Shown here piece after piece: positions 37,873 to 46,560 of a DNA stretch of 64,000 nt. This DNA is from Psychromonas sp. SA13A (lineage in GTDB: Bacteria > Pseudomonadota > Gammaproteobacteria > Enterobacterales > Psychromonadaceae): assembly GCF_011378715.1 (NCBI RefSeq), contig NZ_WTKU01000003.1:186001-250000 (forward strand), read 5' to 3'. The position numbers were made by a program, and so were the translations under genes. Every line of letters starts with the position of its first letter. The stretch's first letter is position 1. The notes under the pieces were generated by a model. The model saw only the letters and a program-made list of their open reading frames with translations, did no database searches and was not told the origin of the DNA.

Positions 37873-40017
37873 TTAAATAATGCTTTTAAGCATCGCTAAA
37901 TTGATGGGCTTTAATAACGCTTGGTCAATCGCAAACTCGGTTAAGGTTTCAGTGCTAATTTCATTACCGCTGATGATGGTTATTTTACTATCTGGCAATA
38001 ACAAGCGTAATTCTTTTGAAAAAGCTAACCCGTTTGCATCGGGTAAATTGATATCCAGTAAAATACGGTCGTATAGATCATCTTTAGTTGGTTGATCTTT
38101 ACTGGTTAATAAAGATATCGCTTCAGCAGCGCTGTGCGCAATTTGCGTTTGTACATTGAGGTTATTCAGTAATAATGCAGTTATTTGAGCGGCATCTTGA
38201 TCGTCTTCAATAATTAAAAACCGTTTTGATACCTCGGCAGCCTCTAAATTCAGTGCTGTCGGTTGAGAGCTTATTGCTGAAGTACCGTTAAGATTATTAG
38301 CATTCAGTTGATCATCGATTGAGTTGTTTTTTGTTTGTTGCGGCGCGATTAAATGGCCATCTTTAGTATTAAAAAATGCTGAGGCAGCGTTACCAGTTGT
38401 TTCGGTTTCAGCTGCAATTTCAGTTTTAATACCAGAAGAGTTTATATTGATGCCTAAACAATTTACTAATGCTCGATATAATGCTTCTCTATCTACCGGT
38501 TTTGCCACTACATCATTAAAACCGAGCAATTTTAGTTCTTGATCAACACCCTTCATGGTGGCTGCTGTAACCGCGATAACCGGTGTAGTGATCTTCATGC
38601 TTCTTAATTTGGCAATGGCTCGTTTACCATCTAACACTGGCATATGAATATCCATCAAGATGCTATCAAAGGGCGTCCCTTGTACCTGTGCTTCGATGAT
38701 TTTAGTAACTGCTTGGCCACCATTAACTGCATAGCAAACACTTAACCCAAAGGAGCGGCAAATAAAGCCAATTAAGTTTCTAATATCTTTTATATCATCA
38801 ACAATTAAAATACGTCCGCTTATTTGCGGCAGAGTAGCCTCAGGTGCTTGCGCGTTGATAGGGTTAAAGGCAAATGGTTCAATAGGAGTATTAGATAAGT
38901 CACCAAGATTCAAACTAATAATGAATTTACTGCCAACATTTTCCTCTGATTCAACTTTTATTGTGCCATCCATCTTTTTTAATAATTCGCAGCAAATGGC
39001 TAGCCCTAATCCCGCTCCTTCCTCATTACGAGAAACAATGTCTTCAACTTGCTCAAAGGGTTTAAAGATGGTTTTTAATAAATGTTGAGGAATACCAATA
39101 CCTGTATCGGTGATAGTGAAATATAAGGTATTTTTATCCGCCTCTGTTTGTAACCAGATATCAATGGTCACGGCCCCATTATCGGTAAACTTGATGGCGT
39201 TATGAATCAAGTTTATAAATACTTGCCTTAAACGAATAGGATCGGCATTGATTTCAAGTGGTAGTGGGGTGGTTGTGTTGATATTTAGTGAAATACCTTT
39301 GTCTTCTGCTGTCACTGACATTAACGCGTACAGGTCTGTAATAAAGTTGTCTAAGGCAATATCTGCATTATTTAATTCTAATTTATCTGCGGCTATTTTA
39401 GATAGGTCTAATACGTTATTTAACAGCCCTAATAAATGCTTACCATTATTTAATATCGTATTTAATTCAGACTTAATATGGGTATTTTCCTGGTGCGATA
39501 ATAAAAGTTCCGTATACCCTAAAATAGAGGTCAGGGGAGTTCGTAGTTCATGGCTTAGATGTGCAACAAACTTATCCTTGGAACGGTTTTTAGTCTCTGC
39601 TTTAATGCGCTCTAAGCGTTCATTTTCAACTTCTTTACGGGAAAGTGCATAGCGAATCGCACGGTGAAAACGCGTGGTATTAAGTTCTGACTTGATAACG
39701 TAATCAACCGCGCCTGCATCCAGCGCATTATTATCTAATTGGCTATCCGACTGCCCAGTCAACATAATAATAGGAATGGTGCAGCCTGCATTAATCGCTT
39801 GCTTTAACACTTTTAAACCATTCAATGAGCCAAGTTGAAAATCAAGTAAACAGATATCGTGTTTATTTTGCTTGAGTAAGACTAAAGCTTCAACGGCACT
39901 ATCTGTCCATTGAATTTCAAATTGATAATTGGAGACCTGTTGAAGATAGTCACTGGTTAATAGGTAATCATCTTCATCATCTTCTACCAGCAATACTCTT
40001 TTTATAGATTCAGTCAT
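37873..40017 (-). CDS. Hybrid histidine kinase, REC-HisKA-HATPase-REC-REC
   Basis: 714 residues, no membrane segment. Domains in order: receiver 1 (about 6-125, phospho-acceptor near Asp59 in ICLLDFQLGSLNG), HisKA with HLSHELRTPLTSILGY (about 150-165), HATPase to about 375 (TDTGIGIPQHLL, EEGAGLGLAICCELL), receiver 2 (about 400-520, DSILMDIHMPVLDG) and receiver 3 (about 590-714, DRILLDINLPDANG). No HPt and no output domain, so it probably integrates phosphate from other kinases. It lies downstream of the lone receiver and the CHASE3 kinase on the same strand. Confidence 0.92.
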   Translation of the reverse strand: MTESIKRVLLVEDDEDDYLLTSDYLQQVSNYQFEIQWTDSAVEALVLLKQNKHDICLLDFQLGSLNGLKVLKQAINAGCTIPIIMLTGQSDSQLDNNALDAGAVDYVIKSELNTTRFHRAIRYALSRKEVENERLERIKAETKNRSKDKFVAHLSHELRTPLTSILGYTELLLSHQENTHIKSELNTILNNGKHLLGLLNNVLDLSKIAADKLELNNADIALDNFITDLYALMSVTAEDKGISLNINTTTPLPLEINADPIRLRQVFINLIHNAIKFTDNGAVTIDIWLQTEADKNTLYFTITDTGIGIPQHLLKTIFKPFEQVEDIVSRNEEGAGLGLAICCELLKKMDGTIKVESEENVGSKFIISLNLGDLSNTPIEPFAFNPINAQAPEATLPQISGRILIVDDIKDIRNLIGFICRSFGLSVCYAVNGGQAVTKIIEAQVQGTPFDSILMDIHMPVLDGKRAIAKLRSMKITTPVIAVTAATMKGVDQELKLLGFNDVVAKPVDREALYRALVNCLGININSSGIKTEIAAETETTGNAASAFFNTKDGHLIAPQQTKNNSIDDQLNANNLNGTSAISSQPTALNLEAAEVSKRFLIIEDDQDAAQITALLLNNLNVQTQIAHSAAEAISLLTSKDQPTKDDLYDRILLDINLPDANGLAFSKELRLLLPDSKITIISGNEISTETLTEFAIDQALLKPINLAMLKSII

Positions 40018-40308
40018 GGCTAAGTCTTCATTGATTATAATTTAAATTGAATTCAGCTTTTAAAGCGTTTGGTTCAGGCGTTACAGAGTACTACTTCGGC
40101 TCTATTTAGAGGCTAGTTAAATACTAGCCATATATTTTCAGATAGTAACTGATGAGTTCTGTTGGTTCACGGACAAGTAACTCAAGCATTTTTAAAAATA
40201 ACTAACGTTTACAAATAACTAACGTTTACAACTAACACTAACAACTTACGCTAACAATTAATGCGAACAACAATTAGCGCTAGAAAAATTGGTTATTACA
40301 AGAAGCGG
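40018..40308. other. Intergenic region with 17-bp tandem duplication
   Basis: ATAACTAACGTTTACAA occurs at 40198-40214 and 40215-40231, followed by several shorter AACTAACAA/GCTAACAAT variants up to 40275. No gene seen. Confidence 0.6.
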
Positions 40309-40761
40309 TTAATCATCATTAGAAACAGGAAACTCAACAAACTCAATCCAATATTTCCCTAATACTTTCATCAATTCAACTAAACCTTCAAAATTAACGG
40401 GCTTAGTAATATACGACGCAGCGCCTAAGTTATAGCCCTTAATTTTGTCTTCTTCTTGTTTTGAAGTGGTTAAAATAACTACCGGAATACCCTTTAAGTT
40501 TGGGTTCTCTTTAATCTCTTTAAGCGCCTCGCGTCCATCTTTACGCGGCATATTAAGGTCTAGTAATATTAAATCAGGCCTTGGTGAGTTGCATTTATCT
40601 TGGTATTGACCTTCTCGGTTTAAATATTCAAGTAATTCAACACCGTCTTCAACACAATGCAGTTTATTTAATACACGGCTTTCTGCTAGGGCATCTTGAG
40701 CTAATAGGCGATCATCTTCATCATCATCTGCGATTAAAATGGTAATTGCTTTTGTATTCAT
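40309..40761 (-). CDS. Single-domain response regulator (Rcp1-like)
   Basis: 150 residues, only a receiver domain. ILIADDDEDDRLLAQDAL gives the acidic pocket, DLILLDLNMPRKDG the phospho-acceptor Asp, and VVILTTSKQEEDKIKGY and ASYITKPV the conserved Thr and Lys. The extended DLNMPRKDG segment is typical of Rcp1-type regulators that pair with phytochrome-like kinases. Its gene directly follows the CHASE3 kinase (10 bp), so it is the likely partner. Confidence 0.93.
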   Translation of the reverse strand: MNTKAITILIADDDEDDRLLAQDALAESRVLNKLHCVEDGVELLEYLNREGQYQDKCNSPRPDLILLDLNMPRKDGREALKEIKENPNLKGIPVVILTTSKQEEDKIKGYNLGAASYITKPVNFEGLVELMKVLGKYWIEFVEFPVSNDD

Positions 40762-40771
40762 TTATGTAACC

Positions 40772-42250
40772 TTAACTGGTTGTTGTAAAAGTAAAATTAT
40801 GTGGGATTTTGATTGTAAATTCAGTGCCTACATCAACCTCACTTTGTACTGAAATAATACCGCCATGGCGCTCTACGATACGTCTACATACCGCTAGACC
40901 AATGCCTGTTCCTTTATACTGCGTACGTGCATGTAAACGTTGGAATGGGATAAATATTTTATCTTCAAACTCTTGTGAAAAACCAATGCCGTTATCTTTT
41001 ACGATGATTTCATACCATAAACTGTCGGTTTCTAATTGCGGGTCGTAGACTATAGTTTCTTTGTAATTGATATTGATATGAGGTGAAACGGCTTCTTTTT
41101 TGAATTTTATTGCATTGCTTAGCAGGTTCAAAAATAGTTGATCAAGTTGTGATTTATCACCATTTATCACGGGTAATGAGGTTACTATGATCTCCGCCTT
41201 ACTTTCTTCAACGGCCACTTCTAAATCATCTAATACGGCTTCTAATACTTCATCTAGCGCAACATTTACAAATTGTTTACCTCGAGTGTTGATACGAGAA
41301 TACTCGAGTAGGTCATTGATTAAATTCGACATCCGTTCTGCCGCATTATACATTCGTTGAAGGTAATCCTGACCTTTAGGGTCAATTTCAGTAGCGTAGG
41401 TGGTCATCAGGCGATCACCAAAAGCCCTAATTTTTCTTAACGGCTCCTGCAAGTCATGTGATGCCACAAAAGCAAAGTCTTCTAATTCTCGGTTACTGCG
41501 TGATAACTCCTCGGAGTACAGAGTTAACTCTTTTGTACGCTCTCTCACTTCATCGGCTAGTTTTTCATTTTGTTGCTCTAAAGTATCTTTGTATTGTTGC
41601 TCTGTTTTATTATTAATACGCACTAAAAACCATAATCCAAACAATAATAAAAAACTGGTGATAGCGGAGATACTGAAGGTCACCTGTGCTTCTTTTTCAA
41701 TCTTATTGAGTTTTTTGTATAGGTTATAACGATGTTGAACTTCAGCATTTTGTAATTCATCAAAATAGGTTTTGATTTCGCTATAAAGGTTTTTACCTCT
41801 ACCCGTCATTACTGCGCGAATAGCACTTTTTTCTTTGTCGTTCAGGGCGAGTTCAACGGTGTAGGTCAGTTCATCTAATTTTGTTTCAACGAGCTTCAAC
41901 AATACTTGTTGTTTTTCTTTATTAGCGACCATATCTAACTGCAGTGCTTTGACTTTTAGAATTTGACTTAATACTAATGAAAGCGCTTCTTGATAGGGTG
42001 CTAAATATTCCTCATCTTCAGTTAATAAATAACCACGTTGCCCAGTTTCTGCTGATAAAACAAGTATATGTAATTTATCTAAGGCTAAAATAACTTCCCC
42101 TGTGTTGGTTAAGCTTTTCTGTGTTTTTGCTAGTTCATCGATTGTTTTTAATGCTAATACGACATTAATAGTGATCATGCCGATGACGATAAAGTAGATT
42201 AATGCCCATGAAATTCGTTTGTTATCTAATAAGCGAGCAATCGATGTCAT
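40772..42250 (-). CDS. CHASE3-domain sensor histidine kinase
   Basis: 492 residues. Membrane helix at about 13-35, an extracytoplasmic CHASE3 four-helix sensor (AETGQRGYLLTEDEEYLAPYQEAL is its signature), second helix at about 193-213, coiled coil, then HisKA with FAFVASHDLQEPLRKIRAFGDRL and HATPase (NDLLEYSRINTRG, DNGIGFSQEFEDKIF, YKGTGIGLAVCRRIVERHGG). The SHDLQEPLRKI H-box is that of Cph1-like kinases, matching the adjacent Rcp1-like receiver. The CHASE3 ligand is unknown. Confidence 0.93.
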   Translation of the reverse strand: MTSIARLLDNKRISWALIYFIVIGMITINVVLALKTIDELAKTQKSLTNTGEVILALDKLHILVLSAETGQRGYLLTEDEEYLAPYQEALSLVLSQILKVKALQLDMVANKEKQQVLLKLVETKLDELTYTVELALNDKEKSAIRAVMTGRGKNLYSEIKTYFDELQNAEVQHRYNLYKKLNKIEKEAQVTFSISAITSFLLLFGLWFLVRINNKTEQQYKDTLEQQNEKLADEVRERTKELTLYSEELSRSNRELEDFAFVASHDLQEPLRKIRAFGDRLMTTYATEIDPKGQDYLQRMYNAAERMSNLINDLLEYSRINTRGKQFVNVALDEVLEAVLDDLEVAVEESKAEIIVTSLPVINGDKSQLDQLFLNLLSNAIKFKKEAVSPHININYKETIVYDPQLETDSLWYEIIVKDNGIGFSQEFEDKIFIPFQRLHARTQYKGTGIGLAVCRRIVERHGGIISVQSEVDVGTEFTIKIPHNFTFTTTS

Positions 42251-42330
42251 TTATTTTCCTATATATTTGCTTTAAAAGCGTTTTTAAAGATAAGTTAAAA
42301 CTTAATTTACTCCAGATTATCTAGCCTCGA

Positions 42331-42555
42331 TTAATCCGATTTTTTATTCGCAATATGCTCTAAAGACTGGCTACATTGTTGGCACGAAATAAGAATTTTA
42401 TCAGCGGCTTCTAATGCTTTTTCGATTGGCATATTATTTTCAAGCACTAATTTAATCATCTCTGCCTGCATTGAAATTCTATTTAATGGGGCACGGGCAT
42501 CATGAATTAGTTCATTGATTTTTTTTGCTTCACTGTTGTTTATTTGCTCACTCAT
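42331..42555 (-). CDS. Stand-alone HisKA-like (DHp) small protein
   Basis: 74 residues. The core NELIHDARAPLNRISMQAEM reads as the H-box and first helix of a HisKA dimerisation domain, followed by a second helix (PIEKALEAADKILISCQQCSQSLEHIA). There is no HATPase domain and none can be recovered in other frames nearby. It could act as a phosphotransfer protein between the surrounding kinases and receivers or as a dimerisation antagonist. It is placed between the CHASE3 kinase and the NtrC-type regulator on the same strand. The ATG is preceded by only a weak ribosome site (AAGG some distance upstream). Confidence 0.68.
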   Translation of the reverse strand: MSEQINNSEAKKINELIHDARAPLNRISMQAEMIKLVLENNMPIEKALEAADKILISCQQCSQSLEHIANKKSD

Positions 42556-42677
42556 TACTTAAGTAACCTTATCTATTAGTTAATGATTTAACGTAGAAGT
42601 CTTTGAAAATAGAACCTCACTCAGCTTTCGTTTTAGTTGCTAACTCAGCGCTTATACAAATGGCTTACTGAAATGCT

Positions 42678-44030
42678 TTACTCTTTAAATTCGCCATAGG
42701 CATGCAGGCGGTTGTATAAGGTTTTAGTACTAATGCCTAGCATCTCAGCTGCCAGTGATTTATTACCATTTACATCTTTTAAGGTGACTTTGATTAATTC
42801 TTTTTCAACATCTTCTATGGTTTGTCCTGCGCTTACACTGTGGCTACTTTCTGATATCGAAGAGAAAGGCGACCTGAATATTGTTGGTAACTCAATCGAT
42901 GTCGACTGTGGATCTGACATAATAAAAGCGCGATGAATGGCATGACGCAATTCTCGTACGTTACCTGGCCAGTCATAGTCCATAAGGCGTTGTAATTGTA
43001 CCGCTTGCCATTGGTACTGGCGGTTATTCTCTTCATTAAGTTCATGCAAAAAAGTATGGGCTAATAAAGGAATGTCCTCTTTACGTTCGCGTAAAGCTGG
43101 GATCGCAATAGGAAAAACGGCGAGCCTGAAATAGATATCTTCGCGTAAACATTTCTTCTCTGCAATCTCTGCAACGCTGCGATTAGAGGCTGAAATAACA
43201 CGGCAATTAACCGTTACTTCTTTGGTGCCACCTACCGAGGTGACTTTTTTATTTTCTAATACACGTAATAAATTTGGTTGCATATCAATTGGCATTTCAG
43301 TCACTTCATCTAAAAATAAAGTGCCATCACCTGCACGTTGAAATACGCCTTCTTTTTTAGCAATTGCGCCCGTAAAAGCACCTTTTTCATGACCAAATAA
43401 TTCACTTACAATGAGCTCTTTGCTTAAAGCGCCACAGTTGGTTGCGATCAGTTGATGCGCTGTGTTGTTTACTTTATTAGTCGCGCTATGAATAGCTTCG
43501 GCAACAACTTCTTTACCAACGCCACTTTCTCCCATCAACATCACATTAGCCTGTGTCAAAGAAACACGTTCAATCATGGTATAAAGGGCTTTCATCGCAT
43601 CGGACTCACCAATTAAACAACCAAAATGTTTATTTGGTAACGATGAATTATGTTTTTTATTTGTTGCTTTGGGACTTTTGTGTGAAAGCGCTTGTTCTAA
43701 ATCTTCACGTTGTAAAGGTTTAGCAAGGTAGTCTATTTTAGGGCCACATAAGCTGTCTAACATTCCTTTTACTAAGGGGTGTCCTGTGATCAGAGTGATA
43801 TAAGGTGTTTGATCAGACTTATTAATGTAATCAATTAAGTGCAAGCCGCTTCCATCGGGCAACATAAAGTCTAAAAAAATATGCTCAAAGTCATTATTTT
43901 CTAGTATCTGATATGCTTCCTGCAAAGAATTAGCCGTCATGATGTCATGCCCAAGAAACTCAATAATATGACATGCTACACTTGTAAACTCTTCATCGTC
44001 ATCAACTAATAATATATTTAACACGGTCAT
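42678..44030 (-). CDS. NtrC-family sigma-54-dependent response regulator
   Basis: 450 residues. Receiver (about 3-120, LLVDDDEEFTSVA, HIFLDFMLPDGSG), AAA+ core with Walker A GESGVGKE, sigma-54 contact loop HEKGAFTGA, Walker B DGTLFLDEVTEM and arginine-rich WPGNVRELRHAI, and a C-terminal Fis-type HTH (LAAEMLGISTKTLYNRLHAYGE). It should activate sigma-54 promoters when phosphorylated; its kinase is probably one of the neighbours. Downstream genes on the same strand are the HisKA-like peptide and CHASE3 kinase. Confidence 0.94.
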   Translation of the reverse strand: MTVLNILLVDDDEEFTSVACHIIEFLGHDIMTANSLQEAYQILENNDFEHIFLDFMLPDGSGLHLIDYINKSDQTPYITLITGHPLVKGMLDSLCGPKIDYLAKPLQREDLEQALSHKSPKATNKKHNSSLPNKHFGCLIGESDAMKALYTMIERVSLTQANVMLMGESGVGKEVVAEAIHSATNKVNNTAHQLIATNCGALSKELIVSELFGHEKGAFTGAIAKKEGVFQRAGDGTLFLDEVTEMPIDMQPNLLRVLENKKVTSVGGTKEVTVNCRVISASNRSVAEIAEKKCLREDIYFRLAVFPIAIPALRERKEDIPLLAHTFLHELNEENNRQYQWQAVQLQRLMDYDWPGNVRELRHAIHRAFIMSDPQSTSIELPTIFRSPFSSISESSHSVSAGQTIEDVEKELIKVTLKDVNGNKSLAAEMLGISTKTLYNRLHAYGEFKE

Positions 44031-44399
44031 CCTTTATGGTCATTCAATAGACTTTTTGCCTATCACTAAAATATTTTATAATGTCACATACTAGCAATTT
44101 TTAACGGCAAGTGATTACACATTTTTATTCAAATATCGACTTTTTAACAACCTGCCTCGTTTAAAAGGAAGATTTTTTATTGTGTATTATTAATTAGTTA
44201 AAGATCTTTATACAAATTACTCCTTAAGATATAGGCATTAATACTTTAGAATTTGATAGGGAGGTTTGTATGATTTAATCAAAAGGTTTAGATAGCTTTT
44301 AAATAGTTTTTAAATGGCTTTGAATTAGTGATCGCTTTATGTGCATGAAAAAAGCACACCGAAGTATGCTTTATTTTATTCTTGAGCACTGATTAATAT
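44031..44399. other. Intergenic region upstream of the NtrC-type regulator
   Basis: About 370 bp, AT-rich, with the minus-strand terminator of the BON gene at 44348. No gene seen. Confidence 0.5.
44348..44376 (-). terminator. Terminator of the BON-domain gene
   Basis: On the minus strand AAAGCATAC-TTCG-GTGTGCTTTTTT: a stem with one G-T pair, the stable UUCG loop and a T-tract, about 25 bp past the stop. Confidence 0.85.
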
Positions 44400-44945
44400 T
44401 TAACTGTCAGCAATTTCTAATTTGTTTATAACAGATTTTACATCTTCGCTGTTTTTAGCGATCATCACTGCTAATTCTTCTTCACTGTCTGAGTCAACTT
44501 CACCGGTTAATATCACTACGCCATTAAGCACTTCAACTTCGATGCTTGTTCCGCTCACGTCCGATGACATTAATAATTTACTTTTAACCACGGCTTCAAC
44601 TTTTGAGTCGGTTAACGAAGCAACCAATTCACTATCTTGTTCTTTATTAATCACTGAAAGTTTGTTGTCAACTGAATCAACACCTTCAAGGCTTGCTACT
44701 AGCTCTTCCGCCAAAGATTTATCTACAGCGCTATCTACTTTACCCGTTAGGATCACAACACGGTCTTGCACATCGGTATTAATATCAAAAGAGTTTAAAT
44801 GACTGTTAAATAAAAGCGTTGTTTCTGCTTTACCATCTAACCATGCATCTTTAGATTTATCTTCCCATGTATTGTCTGCGAATGCGGCTGTTGAACCTGC
44901 AGTGAACAAGGTAAGTGCAATAATTGAACGAATTGAGTTTTTCAT
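44400..44945 (-). CDS. Periplasmic double-BON protein (OsmY-like)
   Basis: About 181 residues with signal peptide (IALTLFTAGSTAAFA) and two BON domains (about 36-100 and 110-180), each with the pattern DVQDRVVILTGKVDS / EVLNGVVILTGEVDS followed by V..V.N.L. E. coli OsmY has the same layout and is a periplasmic stress-induced chaperone. ATG 44945 is preferred because AGGAG lies 7 bases upstream; the ATG at 44948 is 4 bases from it. Located beside an MscS channel gene and a two-component cluster. Confidence 0.9.
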   Translation of the reverse strand: MKNSIRSIIALTLFTAGSTAAFADNTWEDKSKDAWLDGKAETTLLFNSHLNSFDINTDVQDRVVILTGKVDSAVDKSLAEELVASLEGVDSVDNKLSVINKEQDSELVASLTDSKVEAVVKSKLLMSSDVSGTSIEVEVLNGVVILTGEVDSDSEEELAVMIAKNSEDVKSVINKLEIADS

Positions 44946-45107
44946 CATTTTCTCCTTTTTGATTAGGTAATATAGATTAGCGATTATTATGCCAAAACTG
45001 TAAGTTGTTGATTTTTAATTATTATGGTTTTTTTAGGTGGCTTTTTAGTGAACTCACTTTGTTTTTATTACATGCGTTAATGTAAAAATTACAAGGGAGT
45101 ATCGCCG

Positions 45108-45162
45108 GTAAGCATTGACCTCACGGCTCGCTGGCTTTGCATCTTAAATGAGCACGGTTATA
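45108..45162. repeat. Remnant of the MITE-like repeat (right end)
   Basis: CCTCACG.CT.GCTG...TTTGCATCTT.AATGA....GGTTAT matches the right 45-50 bp of the elements ending at 4806 and 59105. The left part is absent. Confidence 0.5.
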
Positions 45163-45163
45163 T

Positions 45164-45204
45164 CACCCCTCTAGGATAACTTCACGAGTAATCCTAGAGG
45201 GGTG
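45164..45204 (-). terminator. 14-bp perfect hairpin after the MscS gene
   Basis: CACCCCTCTAGGAT pairs exactly with ATCCTAGAGGGGTG across 13 nt. It lacks a clear T-tract, but its position 50 bp past the MscS stop suggests termination. Confidence 0.6.
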
Positions 45205-45253
45205 GGGTGCTATTCGCCTATTATTAACGATTAGATATTAACGATTGGATTAC

Positions 45254-46264
45254 TTAGTAATTATCTGTCGTGTTTGATTTAGCAATGGATTTAGCATCTG
45301 CATGAGTCTGTTTATTATGCGTTTCGTTAGTTGATGTAGCGCTTTGTTTGTCGTTAACTTGTTCAGCATCAGTTTGTTCAGTTAATAGCTGACCTAACTG
45401 TTTTCCCCCTTTAATTGCAAAATCCAGCGTACGAATAGGGAATGGGATCAAGATATCAGCTTCTTCTAGCGTATTTTTAATAACAGAAATAGCTTGGTGT
45501 CTTGCTGCCATGAAACCTGTTTGGCCAGGGTAATCAATCCAAAACCACACTAGTAAATTAATAGCGCTATCTCCAAAACTTTCAGCGTATACATTGGTTT
45601 CCTGTTTTTTGATCACAAAGTCACATTCATTTAATGCGTTAACTAACAGCTTCGCAGCCTGGTCGGGATCGTCGGCATAGGAAATTGAAACGGGGATTTC
45701 AATACGTCTTTCTCCAATCACTGTGTAATTGGTTAATATATTTCTGAACAATATTTTGTTAGGGATGATTTCTAGTTGGCCAAAAAATGTTTCAACTAAG
45801 GTATTGCGTAAGTTAATGGTTTTAACAGTACCAAATACACCATCAGCTTCGACTATATCGCCGATTTTAAATGGTTTTCGTATACCCATTACAATGCCGG
45901 CAATTAGATTTTCAGTCATATCTTGGAAGGCAAAACCGATTGCCAAACCTATTATTCCTGCACCCGCTAATAACGAGGTGACTGTACCTTTTAAGCCAAC
46001 AAAGTCTAAGCAAATGAAAATACCCATTAATATCAAACAGGTTTTAAGAATCGCTGTAATTAAATCAGCTATTTGGTGGGAGTCAAATGCGCGCCTTAAT
46101 ACTTTACGCATTACATTACCGGCAATACGTGCGAATAAAGAGAAGAAAATAATAAAGATAATTGCCACGATTAAATTGGGTATATGCTGAATACCTGTCT
46201 CTATCCAAGTATTTAGCTTTTCTTCAATCAGTTTCCAATATTGATCAATATTTAATAAGTCCAC
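45254..46264 (-). CDS. Small-conductance mechanosensitive channel, MscS family
   Basis: 336 residues. Three membrane segments (about 28-50, 70-88, 92-115) with the glycine/alanine-rich pore helix TSLLAGAGIIGLAIGFAFQDM, then the beta domain (KPFKIGDIVEADGVFGTVKTINLRNTLVETFFGQLEIIPN). It releases solutes on hypo-osmotic shock. The C-terminus has a polar tail (about 290-336) rich in Gln, Asn, Lys and Thr that is longer than in E. coli MscS. Stand-alone gene between the BON and lipid-kinase genes. Confidence 0.92.
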   Translation of the reverse strand: MDLLNIDQYWKLIEEKLNTWIETGIQHIPNLIVAIIFIIFFSLFARIAGNVMRKVLRRAFDSHQIADLITAILKTCLILMGIFICLDFVGLKGTVTSLLAGAGIIGLAIGFAFQDMTENLIAGIVMGIRKPFKIGDIVEADGVFGTVKTINLRNTLVETFFGQLEIIPNKILFRNILTNYTVIGERRIEIPVSISYADDPDQAAKLLVNALNECDFVIKKQETNVYAESFGDSAINLLVWFWIDYPGQTGFMAARHQAISVIKNTLEEADILIPFPIRTLDFAIKGGKQLGQLLTEQTDAEQVNDKQSATSTNETHNKQTHADAKSIAKSNTTDNY

Positions 46265-46560
46265 GTCGTACTCCTAGAAAAATCATACATAAAACTCATA
46301 CATACAAATTACACTGCAAATTTTAGGCCCGGACTTAACTTGCTGATATTATTTAATTTATTAGTTTTTTTGATGGATTTTAAAAAGCGAAATAGTAAAT
46401 TTTACAAAAAAATTGTCAGTTATTCCTAGAGCCGCATCTTCTTTGCTGAGGATAATATAGAGTTAAGTGCAATGACTGTTGCGCTGATGGAAGGGGGCTT
46501 GAAATAAAAGCGCTAAGTGTTATTCCCTATTGTGAACAGGTTCACTAAGCGCTGTTATTT

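Larger units (their letters stand above)
44949..45253. other. Intergenic region with MITE remnant and hairpin
   Basis: Carries a partial third copy of the MITE-like repeat (about 45108-45162) directly next to a strong 14-bp hairpin (45164-45204). No gene seen. Confidence 0.5.
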
